Under the pieces are notes generated by a model, which was not told the DNA's origin, did no database searches, and saw only the letters and a program-made list of their open reading frames with translations. A DNA stretch of 24,446 nt from Candidatus Sulfotelmatobacter sp. (GTDB taxonomy: Bacteria; Acidobacteriota; Terriglobia; Terriglobales; Acidobacteriaceae), in contig JASHTD010000038.1 in assembly GCA_030040725.1 (NCBI GenBank), positions 1-24,446 on the forward strand, given 5' to 3'. Each line of letters opens with the position of its first letter. Within the stretch, counting starts at the first letter, position 1. Both the position numbers and the translations under genes were made by a program. This document shows, piece after piece, positions 14,700 to 23,851 of the stretch.

Positions 14700-14738
14700 T
14701 CAGAAAGAGAAAAGGGCGAGTGCGCCGCACCCGCCCTT
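14700..14738 (-). terminator. Rho-independent terminator after the His-rich gene
   Basis: On the minus strand AAGGGCGGGTGCG and CGCACTCGCCCTT form a 13-bp stem with one mismatch around a tight loop, followed by TTTTCTCTTTCT. It lies 16 bases after the stop of the small His-rich gene and before the beta-lactamase-family gene, so it should separate their transcripts. Confidence 0.8.
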
Positions 14739-14754
14739 CGGAATCAGTCAAGCT

Positions 14755-15027
14755 TCAGTGGTGATCGTGATTCTCGTGGTTGTGACGCCAGGTCCAGTAG
14801 TCCTTCTGTTCCTCCGGCGGCAGCGTACGAAAGTCGCGATGTTCGTCATAGTGGCGTTCGTGCGCCCACTGGTGGTAGTAAACCACTTCGTCCGGCCCCC
14901 AGACGTGGTAATCGCTGTAGTAGGGGTCATAAACACGATAATAATGGTGGGCGCAAGCTGTGCCGGCCGCGCACGCAAGCACTGCCGACAGCAGCAAAGA
15001 ACTTACAAATCGTGACTTGATAGCCAT
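14755..15027 (-). CDS. Small exported His/Tyr-rich protein
   Basis: The 90-residue protein has a signal peptide (MAIKSRFVSSLLLSAVLACA, cleavage near CAHH). The mature part is extremely rich in His, Tyr, Asp and Trp: HHYYRVYDPYYSDYH, HQWAHERHYDEHRDF, and a WTWRHNHENHDHH end. ATG 15027 is preceded by GAGGGACGG; the frame extends to 15066 but without secretory character. The composition suggests metal binding or a periplasmic scaffold. I recognise no characterised family. It has its own terminator and a 162-base leader region upstream, so it is probably a single-gene transcript. Confidence 0.75.
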   Translation of the reverse strand: MAIKSRFVSSLLLSAVLACAAGTACAHHYYRVYDPYYSDYHVWGPDEVVYYHQWAHERHYDEHRDFRTLPPEEQKDYWTWRHNHENHDHH

Positions 15028-15189
15028 CGTTGTCCGTCCCTCTGTTTCGTTGAAACACGCCTTCATACAACAAACTACCCTCAGAATTCTCAGGCGCCGG
15101 CTACATTCGTTGCGGCCGTGCGTCGCGTGGTTGCTCTTCTTCGCCAGAACCTGGCCTCGCCTCTCAACTTAATTTTCGATACCGCCTGC

Positions 15190-16170
15190 TCAACGAAAGC
15201 GATAACCCGGTTTCAGTTCGCAGCGATAATCCTTCGATTCGTTCCGGTCGATGGCGACGTGGCAATTTGCCCACCGCAGGAAAAGATCTGGCCCAAGCGG
15301 AAACACAATGTCTTCGCCTGCAACATCCGCTTCAATGCTGGGGCCCTCCGCCGCTGGTGGAAGGCTGAAGTTCAACGCGCGTCCAAAAATGACAGGGTAG
15401 GTTTCCCGCACCAGGTTGCTGGTCATGGGATGCACGACTTCCGCTTCTACCAGGAACGTGGCTGTATCCGACCAGTTGCGAATCGTAACCGTAAAGCGCC
15501 GCCGATCCTGCGAGAAAGTCTCGCTTTCGATCTTTGTGAACGAACATGGCCCGGCAATACAGGAAACTCTCGTGTTGCGAAACTCATTGCCTTCCCCGGC
15601 ATCGAGGAAAAAGGACCGGATCACCGCTTTCCATTTGCCGTTGGGCGAGCAGGGTGGGCTCTTGCCGCAAGGTTGATTGCCCACATTCACCAGGTCAAAC
15701 GCCCTTACCGCGCTGCCAATGTCCGCTTCTGCCGTCGTCTTGACCGAATAACGAATGCGGGGCGTGGAAATTGCAATATCGGAACGTGTTTCCGCAACCG
15801 TTTCCTGCTGCAGCGGGGCCATGCGCGCCACGTAAAGTTTGTCGGCGATGAAGTCATTCCAATTCAGCGGCTGATAATCCTTGAGCCGGAACTGAAGCAG
15901 CACAGGCTGGCGGCGGCGCAATCCCTTAGGCAGGGTCAAACTGAAAAATCCCTGCACGTTCGATTGGGCGTGAGCGCTGCCTAAACCATTGCTCGCGGTG
16001 ATCTCAACTCCCGGCAAAGGAAGTTGTTTGTTCGGATCACGATCGTCACGCAAGACTGTGCCTCTGAGCACTACCGGCCGGCGGCGGCTCAAGAGCACCC
16101 CCGCAAAAATCAATCCCAGAATGCCCAGAGATAAAATCGTACGCACGGCAATCTTTTTTCCGAGAGTCAT
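15190..16170 (-). CDS. Membrane-anchored protein with carboxypeptidase-regulatory-like fold
   Basis: The 326-residue protein has an N-terminal anchor (ILSLGILGLIFAGVLL, about residues 12-27) followed by RRR, so the rest is probably periplasmic. Residues 34-105 look like a carboxypeptidase regulatory-like beta-sandwich: VVLRGTVLRDD, LPLPGVEITASNG, SNVQGFFSLTLP. The C-terminal ~200 residues are beta-rich with paired cysteines (QPCGKSPPC, VSCIAGPCSF, and C near the end) that may form disulfides. ATG 16170 is preceded by AAGGAG 4 bases upstream. Function unknown. It is divergent from the Tat-exported glucanase gene. Confidence 0.75.
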   Translation of the reverse strand: MTLGKKIAVRTILSLGILGLIFAGVLLSRRRPVVLRGTVLRDDRDPNKQLPLPGVEITASNGLGSAHAQSNVQGFFSLTLPKGLRRRQPVLLQFRLKDYQPLNWNDFIADKLYVARMAPLQQETVAETRSDIAISTPRIRYSVKTTAEADIGSAVRAFDLVNVGNQPCGKSPPCSPNGKWKAVIRSFFLDAGEGNEFRNTRVSCIAGPCSFTKIESETFSQDRRRFTVTIRNWSDTATFLVEAEVVHPMTSNLVRETYPVIFGRALNFSLPPAAEGPSIEADVAGEDIVFPLGPDLFLRWANCHVAIDRNESKDYRCELKPGYRFR

Positions 16171-16305
16171 CCATCTCCTTCGATTAACATTTTAGGATGG
16201 ATAATGAAGAGTGCATAGTCGCCATGCGTGCCCAGTCAGGCTATTCTTTACGAAGTCCTTGGTAGTTCGCATTGCCCGTCGATCGGAAGCACCACTGATC
16301 AACCG

Positions 16306-17736
16306 ATGAAAGAGAAAGAAAAAAACACTCCGCCTGCCCCTCGCGTCTCACGGCGAGGACTTCTCGTGGGCGTTGGCAGTCTTGGGCTTGCGCGGCTTCT
16401 CGATCGACACAGCCTCGATCACCTGCTCCTCGCTCAGTCCAAAATATCTCCCACTGCATCCGCCCCGCCAAAGGCGTCCTCTCTGCAGAAAGCAAACGCG
16501 CCGCAGCAGAAAAGCGTGTCTCAGCCTCTTTCGCCAACCACCGCCATCTCTCCGGAAGACGATCAACTTCTCGACGAAATCGAGAAGCAAAACTTCCAGT
16601 TTTTTTGGGAACAAGCCAGTCCGCAAAGTGGGCTCGTCCGCGATCGCGCGAATATTTCCGGCAACGAAACCTCCGTGGCTGCCAGCATCGCTGCCACTGG
16701 CTTCGGCCTGACCGCGCTCTGCATTGCCGATCAGCGCGGCTACATTTCCCGCAACGATGCTCGTGATCGCGTTTTAGCCACCTTGCGGTTTCTCTGGAAG
16801 AAAATGCCCACTCACCGCGGTTTTTTCTACCACTTTGCCGACATCAATACCGGCGAGCGTGTCTGGGACTCCGAAGTTTCTTCCGTGGATACCTCAATTT
16901 TGCTGTGCGGAATTCTCACTTGCCGCCGTCATTTTGAAGAGCATTCTGAAGTCAGCATGCTAGCTTACGAAATTTTCAATCGCGTCGATTGGACCTGGCT
17001 GTCGGAAGATACCTCGCTGCTGCCCCACGGATGGACACCCGAAGGCGGATTTCTGCCCTACCGCTGGGATTACTACAGCGAGATGATGATGATTTATCTG
17101 CTGGGCCTGGGATCGTTTACTCACCCGCTTCCGGCCGACGTGTGGAACGCATGGAAGCGGCTCCGGTTCGAGTTCGACGGCATCCGCTATATCGGCTCTT
17201 TCGCCCCGTTATTCGTGCATCAGTATTCGCAGGCCTGGTTCGATTTTCGCAACAAGCGCGACGCGTATGCGAATTATTTTAAGAACTCGATTTTTGCCAC
17301 CCAGGCTCATCGCCAGTTCTGCCTCGAACTCGGCAAGCAGTTTCCCGATTACAGCGACGATCTCTGGGGCATCTCTGCTTCCGATTCCCAGGAGGGATAC
17401 ATAGTGTGGGGAGGGCCCCCGGAGCTTGGCCCCATCGATGGAACCGTCGTGCCGAGCGCGCCGGCAGGTTCGTTGCCTTTCTTGCCTCAGCCGGTGATGC
17501 GGGTTCTGCACAACCTTCGCGATCATTACGGCAAAGCCTGGAGCCGCTACGGATTTGTGAACGCTTTCAATCCCCTGAGAAATTGGTATGACGTCGATGT
17601 GATCGGGATCGACACCGGCATCACCATGCTGATGGCGGAGAATGCGCGCAGCGGATTTGTCTGGGAAACTTTCATGAAGAACCCCGAGGCGCAGCGCGGA
17701 ATGGATCGTGCCGGATTCAAGAAGGAACAGGCCTGA
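16306..17736 (+). CDS. Tat-exported GH144/PF10091-type glucanase
   Basis: The 476-residue protein begins with a twin-arginine signal (VSRRGLLVGVGSLG, about residues 15-28), then a Ser/Pro/Ala-rich linker, then a complete PF10091 'glycoamylase' domain. Diagnostic blocks are QNFQFFWEQASPQSGLVRDR, ASIAATGFGLTALCIA, GFFYHF, VSSVDTSILLCGIL, GWTPEGGFLPYRWDYYSEMM, GSFAPLFVHQYSQAWFDFR and GIDTGITMLMAENARSG. Characterised relatives (GH144) are endo-beta-1,2-glucanases. ATG 16306 is chosen because it places the twin Arg near the N-terminus; the frame is open to GTG 16228. It converges on the GH39/synthase operon, suggesting it degrades or trims the glucan made there. Confidence 0.88.
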   Translation: MKEKEKNTPPAPRVSRRGLLVGVGSLGLARLLDRHSLDHLLLAQSKISPTASAPPKASSLQKANAPQQKSVSQPLSPTTAISPEDDQLLDEIEKQNFQFFWEQASPQSGLVRDRANISGNETSVAASIAATGFGLTALCIADQRGYISRNDARDRVLATLRFLWKKMPTHRGFFYHFADINTGERVWDSEVSSVDTSILLCGILTCRRHFEEHSEVSMLAYEIFNRVDWTWLSEDTSLLPHGWTPEGGFLPYRWDYYSEMMMIYLLGLGSFTHPLPADVWNAWKRLRFEFDGIRYIGSFAPLFVHQYSQAWFDFRNKRDAYANYFKNSIFATQAHRQFCLELGKQFPDYSDDLWGISASDSQEGYIVWGGPPELGPIDGTVVPSAPAGSLPFLPQPVMRVLHNLRDHYGKAWSRYGFVNAFNPLRNWYDVDVIGIDTGITMLMAENARSGFVWETFMKNPEAQRGMDRAGFKKEQA

Positions 17737-17740
17737 CCTT

Positions 17741-17777
17741 GAGCAGGTACTGAAGAAATATCTGGCTGCTCTTATTT
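17741..17777 (+). terminator. Possible terminator between convergent glucanase and GH39 genes
   Basis: GAGCAG (17741-17746) pairs with CTGCTC (17766-17771) around a 19-base loop and is followed by TTATTT. The stem is short and the T-run overlaps the stop of the convergent gene, so this is weak. Confidence 0.35.
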
Positions 17778-19352
17778 GAGTTCGATCACAACCAGGCCAT
17801 GGGCGGGAATCGTAATTGTCAAAGCCCCGTTTCTAATCGACCGATCCTCAGGCGGCGGCAGATCGGCGGCCTGCTGCAATTGCCGGATCTGCGCCTGCGT
17901 CGGATATTGCGGGCTGCCCATCTTTTCATACGCCGAGTGAAAATCCCCGTGGTCATGATCCACCCGCGAAATCAACGCGTGCTGCGCGTTCGTGCTCTTC
18001 AGTTGCAGGGAAAATGTCTTTGCTGTTCCACTTTCTCCAGGCGGAGCATAATTCCACAACGCCAGCACCAGTGTCCCATCATTCCGCACCGTACCCAAAG
18101 CCGAATCTGAATGAACCTCCATGCGCTCATTCCCGAGCCAATGGAGAACTTTGAACGCATTGTAGGAAGGCTTGGGAATGCCGCGTTCCGCGAGCAGCCC
18201 AAACCCACCGTAGAACGGCGTTTTCACCACCCCCTGCTCTTCAAATACATCGGAGAAGGTCCAGTAAGACATGGAGTCGACCAGGCCATCGCACTGCCGA
18301 ATTGTATCGGCCATCCACGGGCCCATATAAACCGAGTCGGTGACGTCCGTCTCGTTCTTGTAGCTGGCGTTGAACTCGCTCCAGATCAAAGGCAGGCCTG
18401 GCATGCTCGAAGCTTTAATTTCATCGTGAACCTTGCGGACCGCCCGGCACACCATCTGATCGCGCGGAATATTTTCCTGCGTATGGAAAACATCTTCTGC
18501 TGTGTCATTCGCATAAACGTGGGTCGAAACGAAATCAAGGGGGATGTTCTTCTCGGCGCAGTGCCGGATCATCGCGTCCACCCACGCCGCTTGCGCCGTA
18601 GCCGGCCCTCCAACGCGCAAACGGTCGCTCACTTTTTTAAGCGCAATCGCCGTGTGATCGTATAGCTCCCAGTACGTTTCCTGCCTCGGCGTTCCACCCC
18701 AGAAATCGAGATTGGGCTCATTCCATACTTCGAAATACCAATGTGCAACTTCGTCGATGCCGTACCGATTCACCAGGTGCTCGGCAAACGCCGAAACTAA
18801 CACATCCCAGCTGGCCCAATTTTTCGGCGGAGAGATGTTCGGGCGGTACCAGAATGCCTGCCGCATGTCGCTTGCCGCCAGCTTGCTCGGCATAAAGCTG
18901 ATTTCAACGAACGGCCGCACGCCATTCGCCAGCAATCCGTCATAGGTCTGGTCGATGTAAGAAAAGTTGTAAATTGCGTGACCTTGCGCGTCTTCGTCGT
19001 AAACTCCAACGTCGTCATCGAGGATCGCGTGGAATCTAACGTAGCTGAAGCCGGTGATCTGCTTCACCGATCGCAGATCGCGGCGATAGTCGTCGCGCAG
19101 GCTCAGGATCGCCCGTCCCGAGCCGAACATCTGCTCCCAGAAGTGTGGAAATGCATGCCGGGGAGCGTTTACGTCGACGACGATGGTCTCCGAAGATGAC
19201 TCAGGTCGAGCCGCGCCGGTTTGACCGTGTAGCTGCGGAGTCGTCTCCAGCCACGTCGAAACAACAAGGAGAAAGGCAAGTCCGAAGTAGACGATCGCCC
19301 GCCGCCGCATCGAATGCTCAGATTCCGGGTAGTCGCGACTCCTTAATGACAT
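17772..19352 (-). CDS. Exported GH39-type glycoside hydrolase
   Basis: The 526-residue protein has a signal peptide after a short basic lead (MRRRAIVYFGLAFLLVVSTW). A catalytic TIM barrel typical of GH39 follows: WEQMFGSGRA, YFEVWNEPNLDFW with acid/base Glu212, and LPLIWSEFNASY with nucleophile Glu326. The C-terminal beta-sandwich includes LVLALWNYAPP and ends LVVIELK. GH39 includes beta-xylosidases and alpha-iduronidases, so the substrate cannot be read off. ATG 19352 (after GGAAAG, 18 bases after the synthase stop) or ATG 19310 are both possible. Location directly downstream of the glucan synthase suggests processing of its product. Confidence 0.87.
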   Translation of the reverse strand: MSLRSRDYPESEHSMRRRAIVYFGLAFLLVVSTWLETTPQLHGQTGAARPESSSETIVVDVNAPRHAFPHFWEQMFGSGRAILSLRDDYRRDLRSVKQITGFSYVRFHAILDDDVGVYDEDAQGHAIYNFSYIDQTYDGLLANGVRPFVEISFMPSKLAASDMRQAFWYRPNISPPKNWASWDVLVSAFAEHLVNRYGIDEVAHWYFEVWNEPNLDFWGGTPRQETYWELYDHTAIALKKVSDRLRVGGPATAQAAWVDAMIRHCAEKNIPLDFVSTHVYANDTAEDVFHTQENIPRDQMVCRAVRKVHDEIKASSMPGLPLIWSEFNASYKNETDVTDSVYMGPWMADTIRQCDGLVDSMSYWTFSDVFEEQGVVKTPFYGGFGLLAERGIPKPSYNAFKVLHWLGNERMEVHSDSALGTVRNDGTLVLALWNYAPPGESGTAKTFSLQLKSTNAQHALISRVDHDHGDFHSAYEKMGSPQYPTQAQIRQLQQAADLPPPEDRSIRNGALTITIPAHGLVVIELK

Positions 19353-19370
19353 TGCTTTCCGATGGCCCGC

Positions 19371-22300
19371 CTATGCCGCCCCGCCGTGTGCCTTCGGCAA
19401 ACGAGTCGGTTTCTCCTGCAGCAGCAATTCCGTTGCCTGCACCCGCGGATGGCTGTGGAACCAGCGTTGCACCACATCCTGATGCAGGAAATTGGCCAGC
19501 GCCAGAAGGCTCATGCCCTCGTGGTGAGCCATCCAGCAGCGAACCGCTTTAAATCCGTGGAAGCGCGATCCGCTGCGCTCGGGATTAAAATCCAAAGCCT
19601 CGTAGAAGCCGTAGGCTCCCAATGCCCGCTTGCGCAATAGTTTGCGCAGGTTCCGCAGCGCACCTGCGGAGTCTACCGCCAACGCCAGAAATGTTGAATA
19701 AGGCGAAACCACCGGCCCATCGACATCCACTTTGTGAATGGCGAGTTGCGGCACGCCGAAAGCGTGATACTCGTAATTGCCTTTTTCGTCGAGCTTGAAG
19801 CACGCCGACTCCGAAATGCCCCACGGAATCCCCTTTTTTTCCGCGTAAACCTGTTGTGCTTGCACCGCGGCCATGGCCGCGCGCTCCAGCGCCGTGTTGG
19901 GGTAGATTCGCATCCAGAGTGGGGGCATCATGTATTCGAACATGGTTCCCGTCCACGAGATCAGACCGGCGATTCCGTTTTCGATCAGTTGCACCCGGCC
20001 GAGTTGAAACCAGGATTCCTGTGGAATATCGTCTTTTGCGATGGCAACAAAAAACGCTGTGCGCGCTTCGCTTGCTAGCAGGTCATAGCACGCTGAGTGC
20101 AGTTTGCGCTTGTCGACCTCAATTCCAATCGAGAGCAGATCCCTGCCTCGGTTGAAAAGAATTCCGAAGTCCATGTCGTCGACTAGCGTGCTCGTCTGAT
20201 CGGCAATGCTATCGAGATCCTCGATGAGCGTCGTTACTCGTGTGCGCGCTTCAGGAAGCATTTCGAGAAGCCGCTCATAGAGTGGATTCGCTTCTTCCGC
20301 GCTCGCGGCTTCAAGCCTCGCAGCCAGCCCGTCGATGAACTCGGGCATGCGCTTGAGCGCAGGCAGTTCGTCGGGCCTTCCCGGACGATGAACTATGGGA
20401 TCGTTCTTCAGAGCGGCAAATTCCGGCATCAGCCACGGTGCGTAGAGCCGCACTGTCCGGCCAATTTGCACGATGCGCTCTTCCGCTTGCTGCTGAAACC
20501 GCCGCGCTTCCTCGCCCTGTTTCGCTCTTGAACTCGCCTCTCGCATCGTATCGAGAGCCTTCTCCGGAACACGGAGCATATAGGAAAGCCAGTTTTCACC
20601 TTCCACTTTGCGACGGATGGCGTTGAACTTCCGCCGCGGCAAAGCGTGAAGATTGCGCAGCGCATAAAGATGATCGAGAAATCCATCCGGCAATTCATGC
20701 TGCAACAGCGGCTGTTCCAGCAATTCGATGCAGCCTCGCTCCAGCGTCCAGAGCGAAGCGATCAAATTCCCGTTGTCGACGCTCGAAACAAATGCCGGTG
20801 TGAGTGGTGCGAGCGTCCGGGTGTCATACCAGTTGAGCAGGTGGCCGCGGTGCCGTGGCAATTGCGAAACGGTTTTCAGAGTCCGCAGCGTCTGTTCGGC
20901 AAACTCTGGAAGCGTGAGATAGCCGAACTCGCATGCCACTTGGCGGGCATTGAGCAAAAATCCCAGGTTCGTCGTCGAGATCCGGGCGGCAATTTTGCAG
21001 CCCTCCTCCACCACGTTGTCTGGAACCAACCAGTTGTGCTCCTCCGTGCTGAACTCGGCAAAATAGCGCCAGGTGCGCAAAGCGCTGTGACGCAGTAACC
21101 ATTCATGCCGCTTCGCCAGTTCTTTACGCGGGGCCCGCGGTGGCCGGTTCAGCCAAATCGAAATCGGTTTGCTGAAGGCCCACAACAGGAGAATCGGAGC
21201 AGCGGCCGGAAGAGCTCTGCGGTGCGCCGCCCAGACCAGGAAAAATAATCCCAGGGCTAATATCGGCGTTGCATCGAGATAAACATCAAGAATCGTCCGC
21301 TTGTAGCCGGCAAGTTCGGCCTGGGCTGCAGTTTCCCATTGCAGCAACCGCTGCCGCGTGATCAGCCGCCGCACAATTGTTCGTACCATGGCGTCCAGCG
21401 ATAAGAGCGCCTGGTGCGCCAGGAAGGTGATGGTCAGCCAATCGGCGATGCTCGCGTCGGCGAAAGCGTTCAGCCCGTCGCTAAGGATCGAAACTTTTTC
21501 AAACGCCAGGGCGCGCACAAAATCGAACGCCAGCTGTACCAGCGCTGGAAGGAACACAATGCCGACTATTGCCAGTGTCCAATCTCCCGGCCCGCCCGGA
21601 AGCACAAGCCAGCCCAGCAGGAACAAAGCAAATAGCGAAGGCTCGAACAGGCTGCGGCGCAGATTGTCGAGGATCTTCCATCGCGAGACCATCGACAACG
21701 GATTCGCGACTTTCTGCCCGGACTCGTCCGGCACGAAAGTACGCAACCACTCCGCGATCTGCCAGTCTCCCCGTAGCCAGCGATGTTTGCGCCGATTGTG
21801 CGCGCTGTAATGCGAAGGATAGTCTTCGATGATTTCAATGTCGCTCACCAACCCGGCGCGGGCGTATGCCCCTTCTACCAGGTCATGGCTGAGCAGTGCG
21901 TTGCGCGGGAATCGCCGGTCAAGCACGCGTCGCACGGCATCCACTTCGTAGATGCCTTTGCCCACGAAGATCCCTTCTCCGTACAAATCCTGATAAACGT
22001 CGGAGGCGGCACGAGTATAGATATCAATCCCCGTCTGTCCCGAATAAATGCTGGCCAGGCGCGAACGCGCGGAGCTCTGCACGCTCACGCCCACTCTCGG
22101 CTGCAGAATGCCGTATCCGGTCACCACCACGCCGCGATCGGGATCGATGATCGCCTGGTTCAGCGGATGTGCCAGCGCTCCCACCATGCGCCGCGCCGAG
22201 CCACGCGGCAGTTCGGTGTCGGAGTCCAGCGTGATCACAAAACGCACTTTGGGCAAGACCGTCAGATCGCCCACTTTAACCGGAAAACTGTCGAACTGCG

Positions 22301-23840
22301 CCCGCAATAGATTATTCAGGTCCATCAGCTTGCCGCGCTTCCGCTCCCACCCCATCCAGAGCCTTTCCCGCGGGTTGTAGATGGGATGCCGGTGCAACAG
22401 GAAAAACGATCCCATCCTCTTGCCGTATTTTTCGTTCAGTCCGCGAATCAGCTCCGCACACAAGTCCACGAGCGCATTGCTCGCCGGAGGCTTTTCCGGC
22501 GAATCCGGCAGATCGGTGAGCAGAACGAAATGGAGATTCGGATCGTGATTGCCCAAAAACCGCACTTCCAGATCGTCGGCGAGCTGGCGAATCTGTTTTT
22601 CATTTAGGAGAAGAGTCGGAATGGCGACCAGCGTCACGCAATCGTCGGGCAGGCTCTCCGAGAAATCCAGTTTCGGCAAAATCTGCGCCGAAAGTAGGAC
22701 GGTGACAAAGAAATTGACGATCTGAATCGCGCTTTGCGAGCTCGGCACCAGCACGGCCAGCGTGGAAAGCAGAATGAGTCCGAGCGACGTCGATGCGTCA
22801 GTCAACAGCATCACCACGCCTAAAACAATCAGAAGCGTGAGCGCCGTTATGCCGGGCAAATAAAACTCATCCGGATAGCGTCGGAGAAAGGCAGGGATGC
22901 GTTCTACAAATGGTTCGCGATAGTCGATCCGCTGCTGCAGTTGGCGACTACCTTCAGCCAGCAAATAAGTGCCAATGTGCGACCCGCGCAGAGCCACGCG
23001 TGGATCCGCATGCGGATGTTTCTGGGCTTCACGCGCCAGTGCTAGCGCCGTTCTCGCAACCTCCATCTCGCTGCAATCCGAATGGCTCGCAAGCTTCACG
23101 ATTTTTTGCCGGTAGAGCTCGCGGCTTGCGTAATCCATCCGCGGATAAGCTCCCGCGGGATCTTCGCGCAGGATGCGATCGAAACGGATGAGCGGCTCGA
23201 TCAGAACCTTCCGGTTTGTTTCCGAGATCTCCCGGATGCTCAGCGCCATCTGCCCCACACCGCGCGACCGCGTAGGATCGTGCAGTACGTCCCGCCCGTG
23301 CTCGGCAATCTGTTCCAGCAAAATCAGATTCAGCGCCGGCACCAGCATCCAGAGTTCCGCCATCTGAAGTACCGTGGTGTCCTGAAAGGCCTGCACGTAG
23401 TCGGTAAAAGTTGCGGCGCTGAACTCGTACTCGACGACTGCCAGGTAGTCCTCGGCGATGGCACCCACTCTCGCAGTGACAGTTCCGCTTGGAGTGCGCG
23501 CCTGTGGCAGTTTTTGCACGTGCGAGAAGGTGTAACAAGTCTCATCGATCTGCGACTGCATCAGAAGCAGGCTTTCGCGCAACAGGCGGATGTCGTCGGG
23601 TTCGTTCCCCGTAGCCCGCTCGTGGAGTGCCTCCAGGACCGGCTTGAACGACCGCCGCAAAGCCTCGCACCGATCCTGCAGAGAGCGCATATCCACATGT
23701 GCAGGCAGCCACACGAGCGAGTGTGAAAGCCGGGACGCGATAGCTGCCAGGCTTTGCGGCGTGGTCGCTGCTTCGCTTACCGGCGGACGCACTCCCTCCG
23801 GTTCCGCTCCCACAAGCTCTATATGACCGCCATGTGCCAT
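19371..23840 (-). CDS. NdvB-like cyclic beta-1,2-glucan synthase lacking the GH94 region
   Basis: The 1489-residue membrane protein has a cytoplasmic N-terminal region (~1-320), two membrane segments (~327-345, ~352-385), and a GT84 domain with TLDSDTELP (~535-540), SHDLVEG (~650) and RKHRWLRGDWQ (~688). More membrane segments follow (~735-772, ~858-898), then a C-terminal PF10091/GH189-like domain (~1200-1489). That domain includes PQESWFQLGR, ISWTGTMFEYMMP, GIPWGISESA, YGFYEALDF and MAHHEGMSLLALAN. In classical synthases (~2800 residues) GT84 makes linear beta-1,2-glucan, the PF10091 part cyclises it and a C-terminal GH94 part trims it. Here the protein stops right after RVQATELLLQEKP, where GH94 would begin. 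It starts 11 bases after the ABC gene, with AGGT upstream of the ATG. Confidence 0.93.
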   Translation of the reverse strand: MAHGGHIELVGAEPEGVRPPVSEAATTPQSLAAIASRLSHSLVWLPAHVDMRSLQDRCEALRRSFKPVLEALHERATGNEPDDIRLLRESLLLMQSQIDETCYTFSHVQKLPQARTPSGTVTARVGAIAEDYLAVVEYEFSAATFTDYVQAFQDTTVLQMAELWMLVPALNLILLEQIAEHGRDVLHDPTRSRGVGQMALSIREISETNRKVLIEPLIRFDRILREDPAGAYPRMDYASRELYRQKIVKLASHSDCSEMEVARTALALAREAQKHPHADPRVALRGSHIGTYLLAEGSRQLQQRIDYREPFVERIPAFLRRYPDEFYLPGITALTLLIVLGVVMLLTDASTSLGLILLSTLAVLVPSSQSAIQIVNFFVTVLLSAQILPKLDFSESLPDDCVTLVAIPTLLLNEKQIRQLADDLEVRFLGNHDPNLHFVLLTDLPDSPEKPPASNALVDLCAELIRGLNEKYGKRMGSFFLLHRHPIYNPRERLWMGWERKRGKLMDLNNLLRAQFDSFPVKVGDLTVLPKVRFVITLDSDTELPRGSARRMVGALAHPLNQAIIDPDRGVVVTGYGILQPRVGVSVQSSARSRLASIYSGQTGIDIYTRAASDVYQDLYGEGIFVGKGIYEVDAVRRVLDRRFPRNALLSHDLVEGAYARAGLVSDIEIIEDYPSHYSAHNRRKHRWLRGDWQIAEWLRTFVPDESGQKVANPLSMVSRWKILDNLRRSLFEPSLFALFLLGWLVLPGGPGDWTLAIVGIVFLPALVQLAFDFVRALAFEKVSILSDGLNAFADASIADWLTITFLAHQALLSLDAMVRTIVRRLITRQRLLQWETAAQAELAGYKRTILDVYLDATPILALGLFFLVWAAHRRALPAAAPILLLWAFSKPISIWLNRPPRAPRKELAKRHEWLLRHSALRTWRYFAEFSTEEHNWLVPDNVVEEGCKIAARISTTNLGFLLNARQVACEFGYLTLPEFAEQTLRTLKTVSQLPRHRGHLLNWYDTRTLAPLTPAFVSSVDNGNLIASLWTLERGCIELLEQPLLQHELPDGFLDHLYALRNLHALPRRKFNAIRRKVEGENWLSYMLRVPEKALDTMREASSRAKQGEEARRFQQQAEERIVQIGRTVRLYAPWLMPEFAALKNDPIVHRPGRPDELPALKRMPEFIDGLAARLEAASAEEANPLYERLLEMLPEARTRVTTLIEDLDSIADQTSTLVDDMDFGILFNRGRDLLSIGIEVDKRKLHSACYDLLASEARTAFFVAIAKDDIPQESWFQLGRVQLIENGIAGLISWTGTMFEYMMPPLWMRIYPNTALERAAMAAVQAQQVYAEKKGIPWGISESACFKLDEKGNYEYHAFGVPQLAIHKVDVDGPVVSPYSTFLALAVDSAGALRNLRKLLRKRALGAYGFYEALDFNPERSGSRFHGFKAVRCWMAHHEGMSLLALANFLHQDVVQRWFHSHPRVQATELLLQEKPTRLPKAHGGAA

Positions 23841-23851
23841 TGAATTCTTAC

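Noticed and set aside
15118..15984. Plus-strand open frame of 288 codons
   Set aside because: Antisense to the membrane-anchored protein gene, which has a strong ribosome binding site, signal anchor and domain structure; the shadow frame has none.
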